Source: Paraprevotella clara YIT 11840
GTDB lineage: Bacteria > Bacteroidota > Bacteroidia > Bacteroidales > Bacteroidaceae
DNA length: 56,455 nucleotides
NCBI RefSeq assembly: GCF_000233955.1
Contig: NZ_JH376601.1
Span: forward strand, 1 to 56,455
Direction of reading: 5' to 3'
The stretch's first letter is position 1. Each line of letters starts with the position of its first letter. Of this stretch, positions 45,023-55,700 are shown in pieces. The translations under genes were made by a program, and so were the position numbers. Under the pieces are notes generated by a model, which saw only the letters and a list, made by a program, of their open reading frames with translations, had not been told where the DNA came from and ran no database searches.

Positions 45023-47530
45023 ATGCCCAACAAAACTTTTCAAACAAACGATGCTGTAGAAGAACAAGGTTCCGATTTTAATTATCGTGAGATATTGGAT
45101 GCGGTCATTTTGCATTGGCATTGGTTTGCCATATCCATTGTCGGTTGTCTTTTTATTGCTTTTTTATATTTAAGGTATAAGGCTCCGGTTTATTCAACTG
45201 GAGCTGAGGTTTTGATTAAGGAAGAAGACCCCTATAAAAGCAGGATGCAAGGGAGTGCCTTGGCCGACTTTTCGCAATTGGGAATCCTGACGAACAGTAA
45301 TGGTTTCGACAATGAAGTGGAAATCTTGAGCAGCAAGACGTTGGCCCGGAGAGCCGTGACCAACCTGAAGCTTTATGTCCGTTATGCGTTCGACGGTACG
45401 GTGCGTGATGAGGAGCTTTACCGTACGTCTCCCATTTTGGCCGATATGTCTTCGGTGGACTTGGATACGCTGTCCATGCCGGTGTTTTTGGAAATCAAAC
45501 CCTTGCAGGAGGGGGGATATCATATAGAAGGCGAGGCGTTGGAAGAACGTTTTGAAGCCGATGTCAAGACGCTTCCGGTGAGGGTGAAGACCTTGTCCGG
45601 ATGGGTATCTTTACGGCCTAATCCCGATCCTACCTGTGTGTTCGACGACCGTGCCTTGCGGATTTACATTTATCGTCCGACGATTATGGCGGAGGCTTTT
45701 CTGGAGGCTACTTCCATTGAACCTATCAGCAAGATGACGACGATAGCCCGTATCACGAAGAACGATACGCAACGTCAGCGGGCGGAAGATTATATGAACG
45801 AGTTGATTCGCGTGTATAATGAGGATGCCAACGAGGTGAAGAATGAGGTGGCTCTCAAGACGGAAGCCTTTGTCAACAAACGTATTAAGATTATCGATGC
45901 GGAACTGGGTACGACCGAGTCGGATTTGGAGATGTACAAAAAAAGGAACCAGTTGGTAGATTTGATGTCGGATGCCGAGGCTGCTTATAAAGGTATAGAG
46001 AATTATCAGACGCAGCAGATTGAGTTGCAGACACAGATGCTTCTGGTGAAATCGTTAAAGGAATATGTTGAAAATCCGACCAATTATATGGAGGTCATTC
46101 CGGCAAATCTCGGACTGACCGACCAGGGGCTGAATAACATTATCGCAGAGTATAACGCTAAGGTGGTAGATCGTAAACGCTTGCTGAAAACGGCACCGGA
46201 ATCTTCGCCCGTAGTGGTCTCGGCTACGAATGCCATTGCTTCCCTTTATCCGGGCATACGTCATTCTCTGTCTACTGTGTATGACAATTTGCGGGTACAG
46301 AAACGCAATGTGGACGAACAGTATGATTTGTTCGTCGGACGACTTTCCAATGCACCGACGCAGGAGCGCGTGCTTTCCGATATAGGCCGTCAGCAGTCTG
46401 TGAAAGCGGCACTTTATCAGATTCTGTTGCAGAAGCGCGAGGAGAACGCCATTTCTTTGGCTTCCACCGTGGACAAGGCTCAGGTTATCGACGCTCCGGA
46501 AAGCACTATTCGTCCTATTTCACCGAAAAAGAAGCTGGTAGCGCTTATCGCTTTGGTGATGGGGGTAGCCATTCCGGCCGGACTGATATACGTGCTGAAC
46601 TTGTTGCGCTATCGCATCGAAGGGCGTAATGATATTGAAAAGCTGACCGACTTGGCGGTCTTGAGCGATATTTTTGTAGCCGGAGAATTGAAAGACGGAA
46701 AACGGGCGATTGTCGTACGGGAGAATACCAACGATATAATGGAAGAAACGTTCCGCAGTCTGCGTACCAATTTGGGCTTTGTCATGAAGAAGAGCGAAAA
46801 GGTGCTCTTATGTACGTCGGTGATATCCGGTGAAGGAAAAACTTTCGTGTCAACCAATCTGGCCATGAGTATGGCTTTGATGGGGCGTAAAGTCTTGGTG
46901 GTCGGATTGGATATCCGTAAGCCGCGATTGGCCAAGTTGTTCGGTCTGGTCACAGGACATCATGGGTTGACGACTTATTTGGCCGGGGAAGACAGTTCGG
47001 ACGAATTTTTGCGTGAACAGGTGTTCAATTCCGGCATGCATGCCAATCTGGATGTATTGCCTGCGGGTTTGATTCCGCCTAATCCCGGTGAACTGATTAC
47101 TTCGGAACGTTTGGACGATGCTTTTGCACGTTTCCGTGAATGGTATGACATAGTGATTGTCGATACTCCGCCTGTCGGTCTGGTGAGCGATACCTTATTA
47201 TTAGGGCGTCTGGCCGATGCCACTCTTATTGTGTGCCGGTGTGATTATTCGCTCAAACGTAATTTTAATATCGTGAATACGATTCATCAGGAAGGAAAAT
47301 TGCCGAAGATGAACCTCGTGCTTAACGGGGTGGACTTGCAACAGCGCAAGTATGGTTATTACTACGGTTACGGTAATTATGGCCGCTACGGCCGCTACGG
47401 TTCTTACGGTAGCTATGGCGGTTATGGTAATTACGGAGGCTACGGTAAGGAGACGCACACCGGTAAGTCGAAGTCCCGGCACGGAAGCAGTCGTTACCTC
47501 CGTGAGGACCATTTCGATGATAAGGATTGA
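45023..47530 (+). CDS. Polysaccharide biosynthesis tyrosine autokinase (Wzc type)
   Basis: The 835-residue protein starts MPNKTFQTNDAVEEQ after a clear promoter. A Wzz domain has membrane helices near residue 35-55 and 510-530 with a long coiled coil between (IKIIDAELGTTESDLEMYKK). The cytoplasmic BY-kinase domain has Walker A SGEGKTFVSTNLA, Walker A' VLVVGLDIRKPRL and Walker B VIVDTPPVG. The tail has 13 tyrosines in about 31 residues (YGYYYGYGNYGRYGRYG...), the autophosphorylation cluster. It should control EPS polymerisation and export through cycles of phosphorylation. A separate Wzz lies in the other EPS block. No phosphatase gene is adjacent. Confidence 0.94.
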   Translation: MPNKTFQTNDAVEEQGSDFNYREILDAVILHWHWFAISIVGCLFIAFLYLRYKAPVYSTGAEVLIKEEDPYKSRMQGSALADFSQLGILTNSNGFDNEVEILSSKTLARRAVTNLKLYVRYAFDGTVRDEELYRTSPILADMSSVDLDTLSMPVFLEIKPLQEGGYHIEGEALEERFEADVKTLPVRVKTLSGWVSLRPNPDPTCVFDDRALRIYIYRPTIMAEAFLEATSIEPISKMTTIARITKNDTQRQRAEDYMNELIRVYNEDANEVKNEVALKTEAFVNKRIKIIDAELGTTESDLEMYKKRNQLVDLMSDAEAAYKGIENYQTQQIELQTQMLLVKSLKEYVENPTNYMEVIPANLGLTDQGLNNIIAEYNAKVVDRKRLLKTAPESSPVVVSATNAIASLYPGIRHSLSTVYDNLRVQKRNVDEQYDLFVGRLSNAPTQERVLSDIGRQQSVKAALYQILLQKREENAISLASTVDKAQVIDAPESTIRPISPKKKLVALIALVMGVAIPAGLIYVLNLLRYRIEGRNDIEKLTDLAVLSDIFVAGELKDGKRAIVVRENTNDIMEETFRSLRTNLGFVMKKSEKVLLCTSVISGEGKTFVSTNLAMSMALMGRKVLVVGLDIRKPRLAKLFGLVTGHHGLTTYLAGEDSSDEFLREQVFNSGMHANLDVLPAGLIPPNPGELITSERLDDAFARFREWYDIVIVDTPPVGLVSDTLLLGRLADATLIVCRCDYSLKRNFNIVNTIHQEGKLPKMNLVLNGVDLQQRKYGYYYGYGNYGRYGRYGSYGSYGGYGNYGGYGKETHTGKSKSRHGSSRYLREDHFDDKD

Positions 47531-47555
47531 TACCTTTATATATATAGGGCATGGA

Positions 47556-47598
47556 AAGAAAAAGAGATGGAGGTCAGAACCACCATCTCTTTTTCTTC
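47556..47598. terminator. Bidirectional terminator between wzc and the HAD hydrolase gene
   Basis: AAGAAAAAGAGATGG (47556-47570) pairs with CCATCTCTTTTTCTT around a 12-nt loop. It covers the last codons of the convergent HAD gene, encoding its KKKKRWWF tail. Confidence 0.8.
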
Positions 47599-47999
47599 TT
47601 TTGTGTTACGGGCTGGTCTTCTTCCCATTCTTCCTGTAACAGTTGCGCCATACTTTTCTTTTCTTTAATCATCCGGTAGATGGTACCCCAATCCGGAAGT
47701 CCGCCCACGTTACGGTCGTCGATGAACAGGTCGGCTTTCAGCTTGCGGCTGTAATGACGGTTTTTGTCGGTGTCCTCTTCCGGAAAGTCCTTGTTTACGG
47801 CATAAAACTCTACTCCTCTCTGGCGGCACCATTCCACGGCCTCATCCAGCAAGCGCCCTTCCCGTACGCTCCATAAGATGAGTTGGTGGCGGTCTTCGAT
47901 GAGCTTTTTCAATGTTTCTACAGCAAAAGGAATCTCACGTCCGATTTCAGGATAACGGTGTTCCACGATAGTTCCGTCGAAGTCTACGGCTATAATCAT
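47574..47999 (-). CDS. BT0820-like HAD-family hydrolase
   Basis: I start at 47999 (MIIAVDFDGTIVEHRYPEIG), since the HAD motif I (DFDGT, Asp6) must be near the N-terminus; the frame extends 45 codons upstream with no homology-like content. The 141-residue protein also has ILWSVREGR (motif II region) and LFIDDRNVGG (motif IV). It resembles the Bacteroides BT0820 family, a small phosphohydrolase of unknown substrate with no cap domain. The C-terminal KKKKRWWF comes from a terminator stem. Confidence 0.88.
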   Translation of the reverse strand: MIIAVDFDGTIVEHRYPEIGREIPFAVETLKKLIEDRHQLILWSVREGRLLDEAVEWCRQRGVEFYAVNKDFPEEDTDKNRHYSRKLKADLFIDDRNVGGLPDWGTIYRMIKEKKSMAQLLQEEWEEDQPVTQKKKKRWWF

Positions 48000-48156
48000 A
48001 TTCGTCAAATTAAATTGTTTTTGCAGGCAAAGATAGTTCTTTTTAAAGGTAAAACGAAAAAAAGTCCCTTTTCTTTGTGCTTTTTCAGTCCTTCGTTCGT
48101 AATCTGCATAAAGACTCAAAGAAAGACTATACATTAATCTTTAAAAACGTAGAAAA

Positions 48157-51100
48157 ATGAAGAACCGAATCCTTGCAGCTATGGCATTGTGCTGCGCTAC
48201 TTCTTCAACGATGCCTCTGTGGGCCGCCGAGTATGACGACCCTACGATTGTGACGGTGGAACCCAATCTTGCAACCGACGGGACCGGAGGGGGAAAGTAT
48301 TATATCTATCATGTGGCTACCCGAAAGTTTATTGCTGCCGGTAATGCTTCCGGTACGCAATTGAGCGTAGATTCCATCGGGCAGGAAATAACCATGGCTT
48401 ACGGGGAAGAACGTCCTCCGTTATTGGTACAGAAACCGAAGGTGCCGGGTAAAGGTTGGATTTTCAACATGCTGAACGGGCCGTCCAACGGCAACCGTTT
48501 CCATGAGATTTATGTGACCGGTACCGGGAGCGCATACGTGGATTGCGGATCGGACGGCCATACTCTGTGGCAAATCAAAAAGCAGGAAAATGGTTATTAT
48601 GCGATAAAGATTGTGGATCAGGATCCCGATTTCGGGACGGTTTCCGGGAATGAGATGACGGTGAACGGCGTGTGGGGGGTAAATCCCGGCAGCACGGTGG
48701 TGTATCCTTTTGCCGATAAGGATCAGGGCGGTTTCGAGAAAGTGGAGACCGATTGGGCTTTTGTTACGCCCGAAGCTTATTTTGTATATCAGGCTAAAAA
48801 GGCTTTGCAGGCCCAGTTGGAGTTTGCACACGAGAACGGTTATACGGATGTGGCAAACTATGTGGTGCTTTACGAAAAAACAGACGCCACGGCTGAGGAG
48901 TTGGAGAGTGCTGCGGATGAACTGCAACAGGCTGTGACCGATCGGTTGGGGGCCGGAGCCTCGGAAGAACAGCCCAAATTTACCGATTTATTGGTTAATC
49001 CTTCGTTTGATGCAGACAACAGCGGTTGGATTGAGGATGGCGGTTCTCCTACATTAGGACACCAGAAGAACGATAAATATCAGGACCCGGACGATGAATC
49101 TGTGGTAATGGACCAGTTTTGTGAGAAGTGGACAAAACCTGGAGGGACCAGTGCCATACATCTTTATCAGAAATTCGGAAACATGCCCTCCGGCCGTTAC
49201 CGTTTGTCGGCAGTGACTCTGGGTTACAATCAAAGTAATTTGAACGATATCCCCCGAGGGTTATATCTCTTTGCCGATGCGTCGAAATATGACGAGAAGT
49301 TCAGAGCTGAGGCGCATACGGTGAAATTTTATGGCATAAAGAATGGTACGCCGGGTGGTGCCGACGTGCCGACACCGCGTAAGGTCGTATTGGAGTTTTA
49401 TTCCCGCGGCGGTGATTTGACGCTTGGTTTTATGACCGAAAACACCAATTGCAACTGGTTTGGTATAGACAATGTGAAGCTCGAATATATGGGTAGCGAA
49501 GGAGGATTGGCTGCCGAATTGGCTCGCACGGTAAAAAGTGCAGAGGCTTATTTGCAGGAACAGATAGGAGCCAATGCGCACTTCTCGGCGTCGGGCAAGG
49601 CGAAGTATGAAGAAGTCTTGGCCTATGCCAAAGAAGCTGCCGGCAATGCCGGACTGACAGATGACGATTGGGCTGCCGCTATCCGGATGGTGAATGCCCG
49701 AAAGGATTCCTTGGCAGTGGATATTGCTACTTATAAAAAACTGAACGACGTGGTGATTCCGGCGTTGGAAAACAAACTTACCGACAGTCCTTACAGTGAG
49801 GTAGGCTTGACTTCTTATGAGGATTACTTGGACAAACTCTACCGGGCCTATGACGATGGTTCGATGGCTCCGGCGGAAATAGACGGAGCTGAGGCATACG
49901 CCGAAAAGCTGTTTAAGCAAGATGTGGCCGACATGATGGAGAGTGGGGCTACTGACAATGTGACAGGGCTGTTGGTCAACCCGAGCTTTGCAAAGAGCAA
50001 TGACGGATGGACCAAGACGGGAAACGGCGACTTTAAGAACGAAGGTACGGAAATGACCGAAGTCTGGAATGGCCGGGATTGGGAAGTTTATCAGGACATG
50101 ACCGGTTTGCCCGAAGGGTTCTATAAAATCACCATGCAAGGCTTCTATAGCCCGAGTTCTCCGACCACGTCCGTATGGCATGGGGCTTGGGGGCTTGAAG
50201 GAGACGAAGTGAATAAGGTGAAGGCTTCCGTATTCGGGAATGAAGCCTCTGCCTTACTCCATCATATCGCCGATTTCCCGCGTAACGACAAAATGACAGA
50301 AGGAGGTTGGGAGCAGGTGACCGGTACGGCCGATGATAACCTGAATGGCAAATGGCTCCCCACCGATAAAGCTTCATCCCAAGCCTTTTTTAAAGAAAAT
50401 GCGGAGAATTATCTCAATACCGTCAGTTGCTATGTAGGCGAGGACGGCAAGCTCCGTGTGGGAGTGAAGTTGGCCGGTGTGACCATCAATGAATCATGGG
50501 TGACGATGGATAATTTCCAGGTGCTTTATTTGGGATTGGACAATCAGGAAGGTGCAGTGGCAGCCTTACAGGCTAAAATCAATGAAGCCAGACAGGTGGG
50601 AGCTGACGGGAGCCTGATACCGTTGGACGTGCAGGAGCTTTTGCAGACTTCTGTTTTGGAAGCGGAAGAAGTTATAAAAGGTGAGATTTCCGGTCAGTTG
50701 TTCAAAGAAACCATGGCCTCGTTGTCAGCCGCTATAGAACAAGGCCATACATCCATCGAACTCTTGAATAAAATAGACCGTCAAGTGACCCGGTATGATC
50801 AGGAATATAATGATGGAGTTTACGATTCGTATGACCAGGATGATGTAGACGCGCTTTTGAATATTGTTTATGAAGTTATGGATTTCATCGACGGCGGTTC
50901 ATTCGAGAGTGTGGGGCAGATTGAGCAATACATTGCAGATATGAACAATGCTTACGGCAAGATGAAACAGAGTGCCATCGACTTCTCTGCAGCTTCCAAG
51001 GACGAACCTTTAGATGTGACCGAGCTGTTGGAGAATCCGTCGTTCCAGCAAGAAGATGAAGAAGGGAACATGGTGTTCAATTATGATGGTTGGGAGGTAG

Positions 51101-51819
51101 AGGTTTCCAACAACCCGGACGGGGCTGCGGCCAACGACTCCGTATTCGAGTTCTTCAATAACCTTCAGGCTGATATTCATCAGGGCTTGTATTGTATGAA
51201 ACAAGGTTATTATCGTGTCAAAGTTTATGGATTCTACCGGTATGGTGACCTTATAGGGGCGGCAATAGCTCATCGTGATGGAACGGAAAAGCTATTAACT
51301 TCCTTGTATGTCCAAACGGAAACGGAAGACTTTGCAACACCACTTGCCAGCTTGTTCGAATGTGTACACGATGGCTTGCTCTCGCCTGACGATGCGTTGC
51401 TACCCGATTCACTGTTCCCCGGTTCCGATCGTACATACCACTGTGTGGCAGATAAACGTTTAGGGGCACGTGCTGCCATGACATGGGGGTATTATGAAGT
51501 GGATAAACCTTTCTATGTGAAAGAAGGCGAATCTGTGGTTGTCGGTGTGCGCAAGGATGACGGATTGGTCAACGATTGGGTTTGCATCGACGACTTCTCC
51601 CTTGAATATCTGGGTGATGGAGAAACCAATAGACCGGACGATTTCGTGGACAATATTGATGAGGTATTTGTCGGTGGTGAAACGGCTACAGTGGTTGCTT
51701 CCGAATGGTACACCATCAACGGTGTGCGTGTAGCCGAACCGAAGCAGCGCGGAATTTATATCCGTCGGGACAAGATGAGCGACGGAACGGTAAAGGCTGA
51801 AAAAGTGATGGTGAGATAA
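48157..51819 (+). CDS. Giant secreted protein with repeated jelly-roll-like domains and sorting-type C-terminus
   Basis: The 1,220-residue protein has a signal peptide (MKNRILAAMALCCATSSTMP, cleavage near WAA). The N-terminal domain (about 30-240) is beta-trefoil-like (GKYYIYHVATRKFIAAG). Three galactose-binding-like modules follow, each opening with a LLVNPSF or LLENPSF phrase near residues 285, 607 and 955. FIVAR-like helical repeats (for example ATAEELESAADELQQAV) lie between them. The last 40 residues, WYTINGVRVAEPKQRGIYIR, match a type A type-IX sorting domain. Surface attachment or secretion and binding of glycan or host ligand are likely; no catalytic motif is visible. A tandem paralogue follows at 52770. 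Confidence 0.8.
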   Translation: MKNRILAAMALCCATSSTMPLWAAEYDDPTIVTVEPNLATDGTGGGKYYIYHVATRKFIAAGNASGTQLSVDSIGQEITMAYGEERPPLLVQKPKVPGKGWIFNMLNGPSNGNRFHEIYVTGTGSAYVDCGSDGHTLWQIKKQENGYYAIKIVDQDPDFGTVSGNEMTVNGVWGVNPGSTVVYPFADKDQGGFEKVETDWAFVTPEAYFVYQAKKALQAQLEFAHENGYTDVANYVVLYEKTDATAEELESAADELQQAVTDRLGAGASEEQPKFTDLLVNPSFDADNSGWIEDGGSPTLGHQKNDKYQDPDDESVVMDQFCEKWTKPGGTSAIHLYQKFGNMPSGRYRLSAVTLGYNQSNLNDIPRGLYLFADASKYDEKFRAEAHTVKFYGIKNGTPGGADVPTPRKVVLEFYSRGGDLTLGFMTENTNCNWFGIDNVKLEYMGSEGGLAAELARTVKSAEAYLQEQIGANAHFSASGKAKYEEVLAYAKEAAGNAGLTDDDWAAAIRMVNARKDSLAVDIATYKKLNDVVIPALENKLTDSPYSEVGLTSYEDYLDKLYRAYDDGSMAPAEIDGAEAYAEKLFKQDVADMMESGATDNVTGLLVNPSFAKSNDGWTKTGNGDFKNEGTEMTEVWNGRDWEVYQDMTGLPEGFYKITMQGFYSPSSPTTSVWHGAWGLEGDEVNKVKASVFGNEASALLHHIADFPRNDKMTEGGWEQVTGTADDNLNGKWLPTDKASSQAFFKENAENYLNTVSCYVGEDGKLRVGVKLAGVTINESWVTMDNFQVLYLGLDNQEGAVAALQAKINEARQVGADGSLIPLDVQELLQTSVLEAEEVIKGEISGQLFKETMASLSAAIEQGHTSIELLNKIDRQVTRYDQEYNDGVYDSYDQDDVDALLNIVYEVMDFIDGGSFESVGQIEQYIADMNNAYGKMKQSAIDFSAASKDEPLDVTELLENPSFQQEDEEGNMVFNYDGWEVEVSNNPDGAAANDSVFEFFNNLQADIHQGLYCMKQGYYRVKVYGFYRYGDLIGAAIAHRDGTEKLLTSLYVQTETEDFATPLASLFECVHDGLLSPDDALLPDSLFPGSDRTYHCVADKRLGARAAMTWGYYEVDKPFYVKEGESVVVGVRKDDGLVNDWVCIDDFSLEYLGDGETNRPDDFVDNIDEVFVGGETATVVASEWYTINGVRVAEPKQRGIYIRRDKMSDGTVKAEKVMVR

Positions 51820-51844
51820 ATTATAATTAGGTTGTTTTAACTAT

Positions 51845-51885
51845 AAGGTCTATGGGCATAGTCTTTATGTTTCATAGACCTTTTA
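51845..51885 (+). terminator. Terminator-like hairpin before the small lipoprotein gene
   Basis: AAGGTCTATG (51845-51854) pairs with CATAGACCTT (51873-51882) followed by TTTT and an A run. It ends only 13 nt before the next ATG, leaving no room for a separate promoter, so partial read-through is likely. Confidence 0.6.
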
Positions 51886-51897
51886 AAAAAAATAATA

Positions 51898-52542
51898 ATG
51901 AAAGTATTACATTTTATTGGTTTTTTATTCTTTTTGTGTGTTTGTTATTCTTGTACTAAGGATGAACTAGTGCAAAGTGATGAAGAGGTTGCAAAAGTGA
52001 ATCAATCGCAGAAGAAAAAATCTTCCGAACCTGATACATGGATGGCGGGAATAGAGATAACGGATTTATTTGGTAGTTCAATCTACAGTTTAATGGAAGA
52101 TGTCAAAACCAATCGGTTTGCAGCAGTTGGTGTATATGTAAAATATAAAAGTAATCCGGACAAACCTTTTTGTTGGGAATTGGCGATGGATCCGTTAACG
52201 GATAATGGTTGGTCGTTATATGTGGAAGAGTATGTGAAGCGATTGTATTTGGTATATAATCAAAAAATAGCTACAGAAGATGATAGAATTGATGTTCCTG
52301 TTTTTTATGAAGAACGTGAGCCAATGTGGGCAAAATGTACCTTTTATAAGCAAGGTACTTTTCAAATTACCCCTTTTGACGGGATGGTTTTAAAAATTGT
52401 TTTGGGCTTTGATAAAGCTTCTGCTGGGTGTGGTTTTGTTACTACTTATGAGTCTTTAGATTTAGATTTATCTTATTATAATTCATTGCGTGTTTTTAAT
52501 TTGTTACAGAATGAGGATTTGGAACTTTATCCGAAACGTTGA
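51898..52542 (+). CDS. Lipoprotein of unknown function
   Basis: This 214-residue protein has a lipoprotein signal (FFLCVCYSC) and a charged, Lys-rich linker. The remainder is a beta-rich domain containing FAAVGVYVKYKSNPDKPFCWE and FYKQGTFQITPFDGM, with no family I recognise. Codon use is AT-rich compared with the two giant genes on either side. A terminator-like hairpin lies directly upstream, so its expression may depend on read-through from the first giant gene. Confidence 0.7.
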   Translation: MKVLHFIGFLFFLCVCYSCTKDELVQSDEEVAKVNQSQKKKSSEPDTWMAGIEITDLFGSSIYSLMEDVKTNRFAAVGVYVKYKSNPDKPFCWELAMDPLTDNGWSLYVEEYVKRLYLVYNQKIATEDDRIDVPVFYEEREPMWAKCTFYKQGTFQITPFDGMVLKIVLGFDKASAGCGFVTTYESLDLDLSYYNSLRVFNLLQNEDLELYPKR

Positions 52543-52592
52543 TTAAGAGATGTTGAAAAGGTAGGAAGAAGTCTCTTTGTTTCTTATTTCTA

Positions 52593-52638
52593 TTTGTGTC
52601 CCTACACAGTTTTGGGCTGTGTGGGGACACAAAACTGT
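52593..52638 (+). promoter_or_regulatory. Pair of mutually exclusive hairpins between the lipoprotein and second giant gene
   Basis: TTTGTGTCCCTACACAG (52593-52609) pairs with CTGTGTGGGGACACAAA (52617-52633), one G-U pair. An alternative stem, ACAGTTTTG (52606-52614) with CAAAACTGT (52630-52638), uses some of the same bases. It is most simply the terminator of the lipoprotein gene, with TTAAAAAA after it, but the alternative folds could make an attenuator. Confidence 0.5.
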
Positions 52639-52700
52639 TAAAAAATGGAGTTTTTCTGCTTTTTTCTTCTTGAATTATTTTTTTAATAAAATACTTCTTG

Positions 52701-52708
52701 TAATTTTG
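52701..52708 (+). promoter_or_regulatory. Candidate -7 element for the second giant gene
   Basis: TAATTTTG fits TAnnTTTG and lies 61 nt before the ATG. No TTTG is present at 19-21 nt upstream. Confidence 0.45.
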
Positions 52709-52769
52709 CTGCCATAATAAATCCTAATAGAAGGACTAATACATTATATTAACTTAATTTTCAAGAAGC

Positions 52770-55700
52770 ATGAAAAACAGATTACTTGCTTTGATGGCGC
52801 TTTGCGGCGCGACTTCATCTACAATGCCTTTGTGGGCATCCGAGAATTGGCCGGATCCGACCTTGTCTTTCGTTGATCCTAATTTGACCCAAGACGAAAC
52901 GGGCGGTGGTGTGTATTATATCTATCACGTAGCTACCCAAAAGTTCATGACGAACGGTGATTGGAAAAATAACTGGAAGACAGAACTTGTCGTGGGCGAT
53001 GAGGGGCAAGAGATAACTTTGAGTTACGGTGAAGATTACGAATTAGTCCGTCGTCCCGAGGGCGATCCGGATCGAACGACAGCTAAGGGATGGCGCATGA
53101 GTATGATGAACGGGCCAACGAATGGTGGTTATCATGAACTTTTCATCCGCGAGGCTTCCATGGCTATTTGTGTGGATCATAATAAGCAGGGGCATATTTT
53201 ATGGAAAATCACGAAACAAGATGATGGCAATTACCGTATCAAGATTTTGGATGAAGACACCAAGTTCGGTGTGAATGCCAGCGGTGGATTGTATAAGAAT
53301 GCTTATATGGGCGTGAACGAGGGTGAAACGGGTGTGAATCCTGTGCTCGATACGAATATGGCCGGATTTGAGAACGGACAACTGGACTGGAAGTTCGTGA
53401 CACCGGAGGCTTATAACGTATATAAGGCTAAGAAAAAGTTACAGGAGCAGTTGGATGCCGCCGATGTGGCAGGTTTCGATAAAATTGCCGATTATGCGGC
53501 ACTCTATAATAGAACGGATGCTACAGCGGAAGAAGTAGAGCAAGCTGTAGAGGACTTGAAACTGGACATCTTGGAATTTAAATACAGTTCGGCTACGTCT
53601 GGCAAACCGATAGAGGTGACAGAACTGATTTCCCAACCTTCATTTAACGAAAGTACGGATGGATGGGTGACTAAGAGAGAGGGGTCGAGCGGTAATTTCA
53701 CTCGTAAGGCGGGTGATAAGATGATAGCCAGTGACGGCAAGGAGTGTGAAAACTTCTTTGAGTATTGGACCGATCCGAAAGAAGGTAACCAACCGAATTG
53801 GTCCATTACTCAGGAACTGAAGGACTTGCCGGATGGCAAGTATCGTTTAGGGGCTTATATCATGACCAATGTATTGGCACAAGGCGATGTGACTGGTCCC
53901 AAGGGACGTTTCCTGATGGCTAAGACGATGGCCGGTGAGGTTCGTAAAGAAGCGGATGTGCCGGCGATTGAAAATCCGGATAAGGCGAACGGCTATTTTG
54001 CTCCTTATACATTAGAGTTTTCTGTTATCGGCGGGACGGCTACGATTGGAATGGTCGTAGAAAACGCAAACTCTAACTGGACAGCCGTAGATAACTTTAC
54101 CTTGCAATATTTGGGAAAGGCCGATGCCGCTACGGTTCGTAGTATGTTGGAGCAAAACATAAAGGATGCGGAAGCCAAATATGCGGAATATACAGGGGCT
54201 AATGAACGTTTCAGTGTGTCCGGCCAGCAAAAATACGAAGAGACCATAAAGGCAGCCAAGGATGCGGTGGCCAATGAACAGTTGGATGACGAGACCTTGA
54301 TGGGATTCATTACTACGGTTCAGCTTCGCATGGACTCCTTAGCTATGGATATTTCTGCATATAAGACTTTGGCACAAAAATCTGCAGAATTGGAAGAAGC
54401 TTATGCTGGGACTGAGTACGAGGAAGTGGGACTGCCTTTGTATGAGGATTATTTGGATTTATTAGCTGACGGGCTTGCGCAACGCACGTTCAATCCCAAC
54501 GAAGTGGACAGCATCCAGCCACGTGCAGACCGGATTCTGAAACAGGCCGTGTTGGAGTCTTTGCAGTCGGAAGATGGCTTGCGTACAGTGACGGGCTTGT
54601 TCACCAACATGGATTTCTCGAATGGTACTAATGGATGGACATTGACGGGAAAAGGTGACTTGAAACATGATAATACAGGGGTGGCCGAACTTTGGAATGC
54701 TAAAGGAGGCGACGGTGAAGTGTCGCAAGAACTGAACGGCTTGCCTTCAGGTTCTTACAAGATTACGATGCAGGGTTTCTATTCCCCGAGTTCGAACAAT
54801 TCCAACTCTTGGCAGCAGTCTTGGGGACAGGAAGGTGATACCGCGAATGACATCTTGGGGTCGCTGTTCGCCAACGATGCATCAGTGAAGCTTCATCACG
54901 TGATGGACTATCCTTTGACGGAAGAAGAAAAGGGTACGGCCGAGCGTTACGAACAAATCACCTTTACGGACGACCCGCAATACAAGGATAAGTGGTTGGT
55001 TCGTCTCAAACCGGCGGTAGCGGAAACGTTTGCGAAGTTCCCAGATCGGTATGTCAACGAGGTGGTTTGCTACGTGGGCGAGGATGGTAAGCTTCGGCTG
55101 GGTATCAAAACAGCTACGGCTTCTGTCGATTGGACCGGTACATGGACGGTTTTTGATAAGTTTGAAGTAGAGTATTTGGGAGCTGAAGACATGACCGGCG
55201 CCGAGACTTCTATCAATGCTTTGATAGCAACAGCTACGGACATGGTGAATAAAGAGGTTCTCACTACACAAGAAGCCAAGGACGGCCTGAATACAGCCAT
55301 CGAATCGGCAAACAAGGCTGTGTCTGAAGGTTTGACGTTGGAAGTGTACAATGAGCAAGTGGCAGACTTGAATGCGGCTATCAAGGCCGGTCAGGAAGCC
55401 ATTGATGCGGCTACCGCGTTGGAGAAGAGAAACGACAACCATAATGACAAGCTGACTTCTGTAGGTGAAGAAAGTTATGACGCTTATGTTGATACGGACG
55501 GTTTTGCGGAACTTGAAAAGGTAGTTTTGGAAATCGAAGGAAAGATAAGCGGTGAGGGCATCTTTGCTTCCATGGAAGAAATCGACGACTATAATGCCAA
55601 GATTAACAAGGCTTATACCAAGATGGTGAGTGGGGTCATTGATTTCTCTACCGCGTCTAAGGATGCGCCGGTGGACGCCACAGGTCTGATTATCACCCCG

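Noticed and set aside
47352-47460. CRISPR-like array in the repetitive end of wzc
   Set aside because: The repeats are short in-frame Tyr-Gly codons without spacers.
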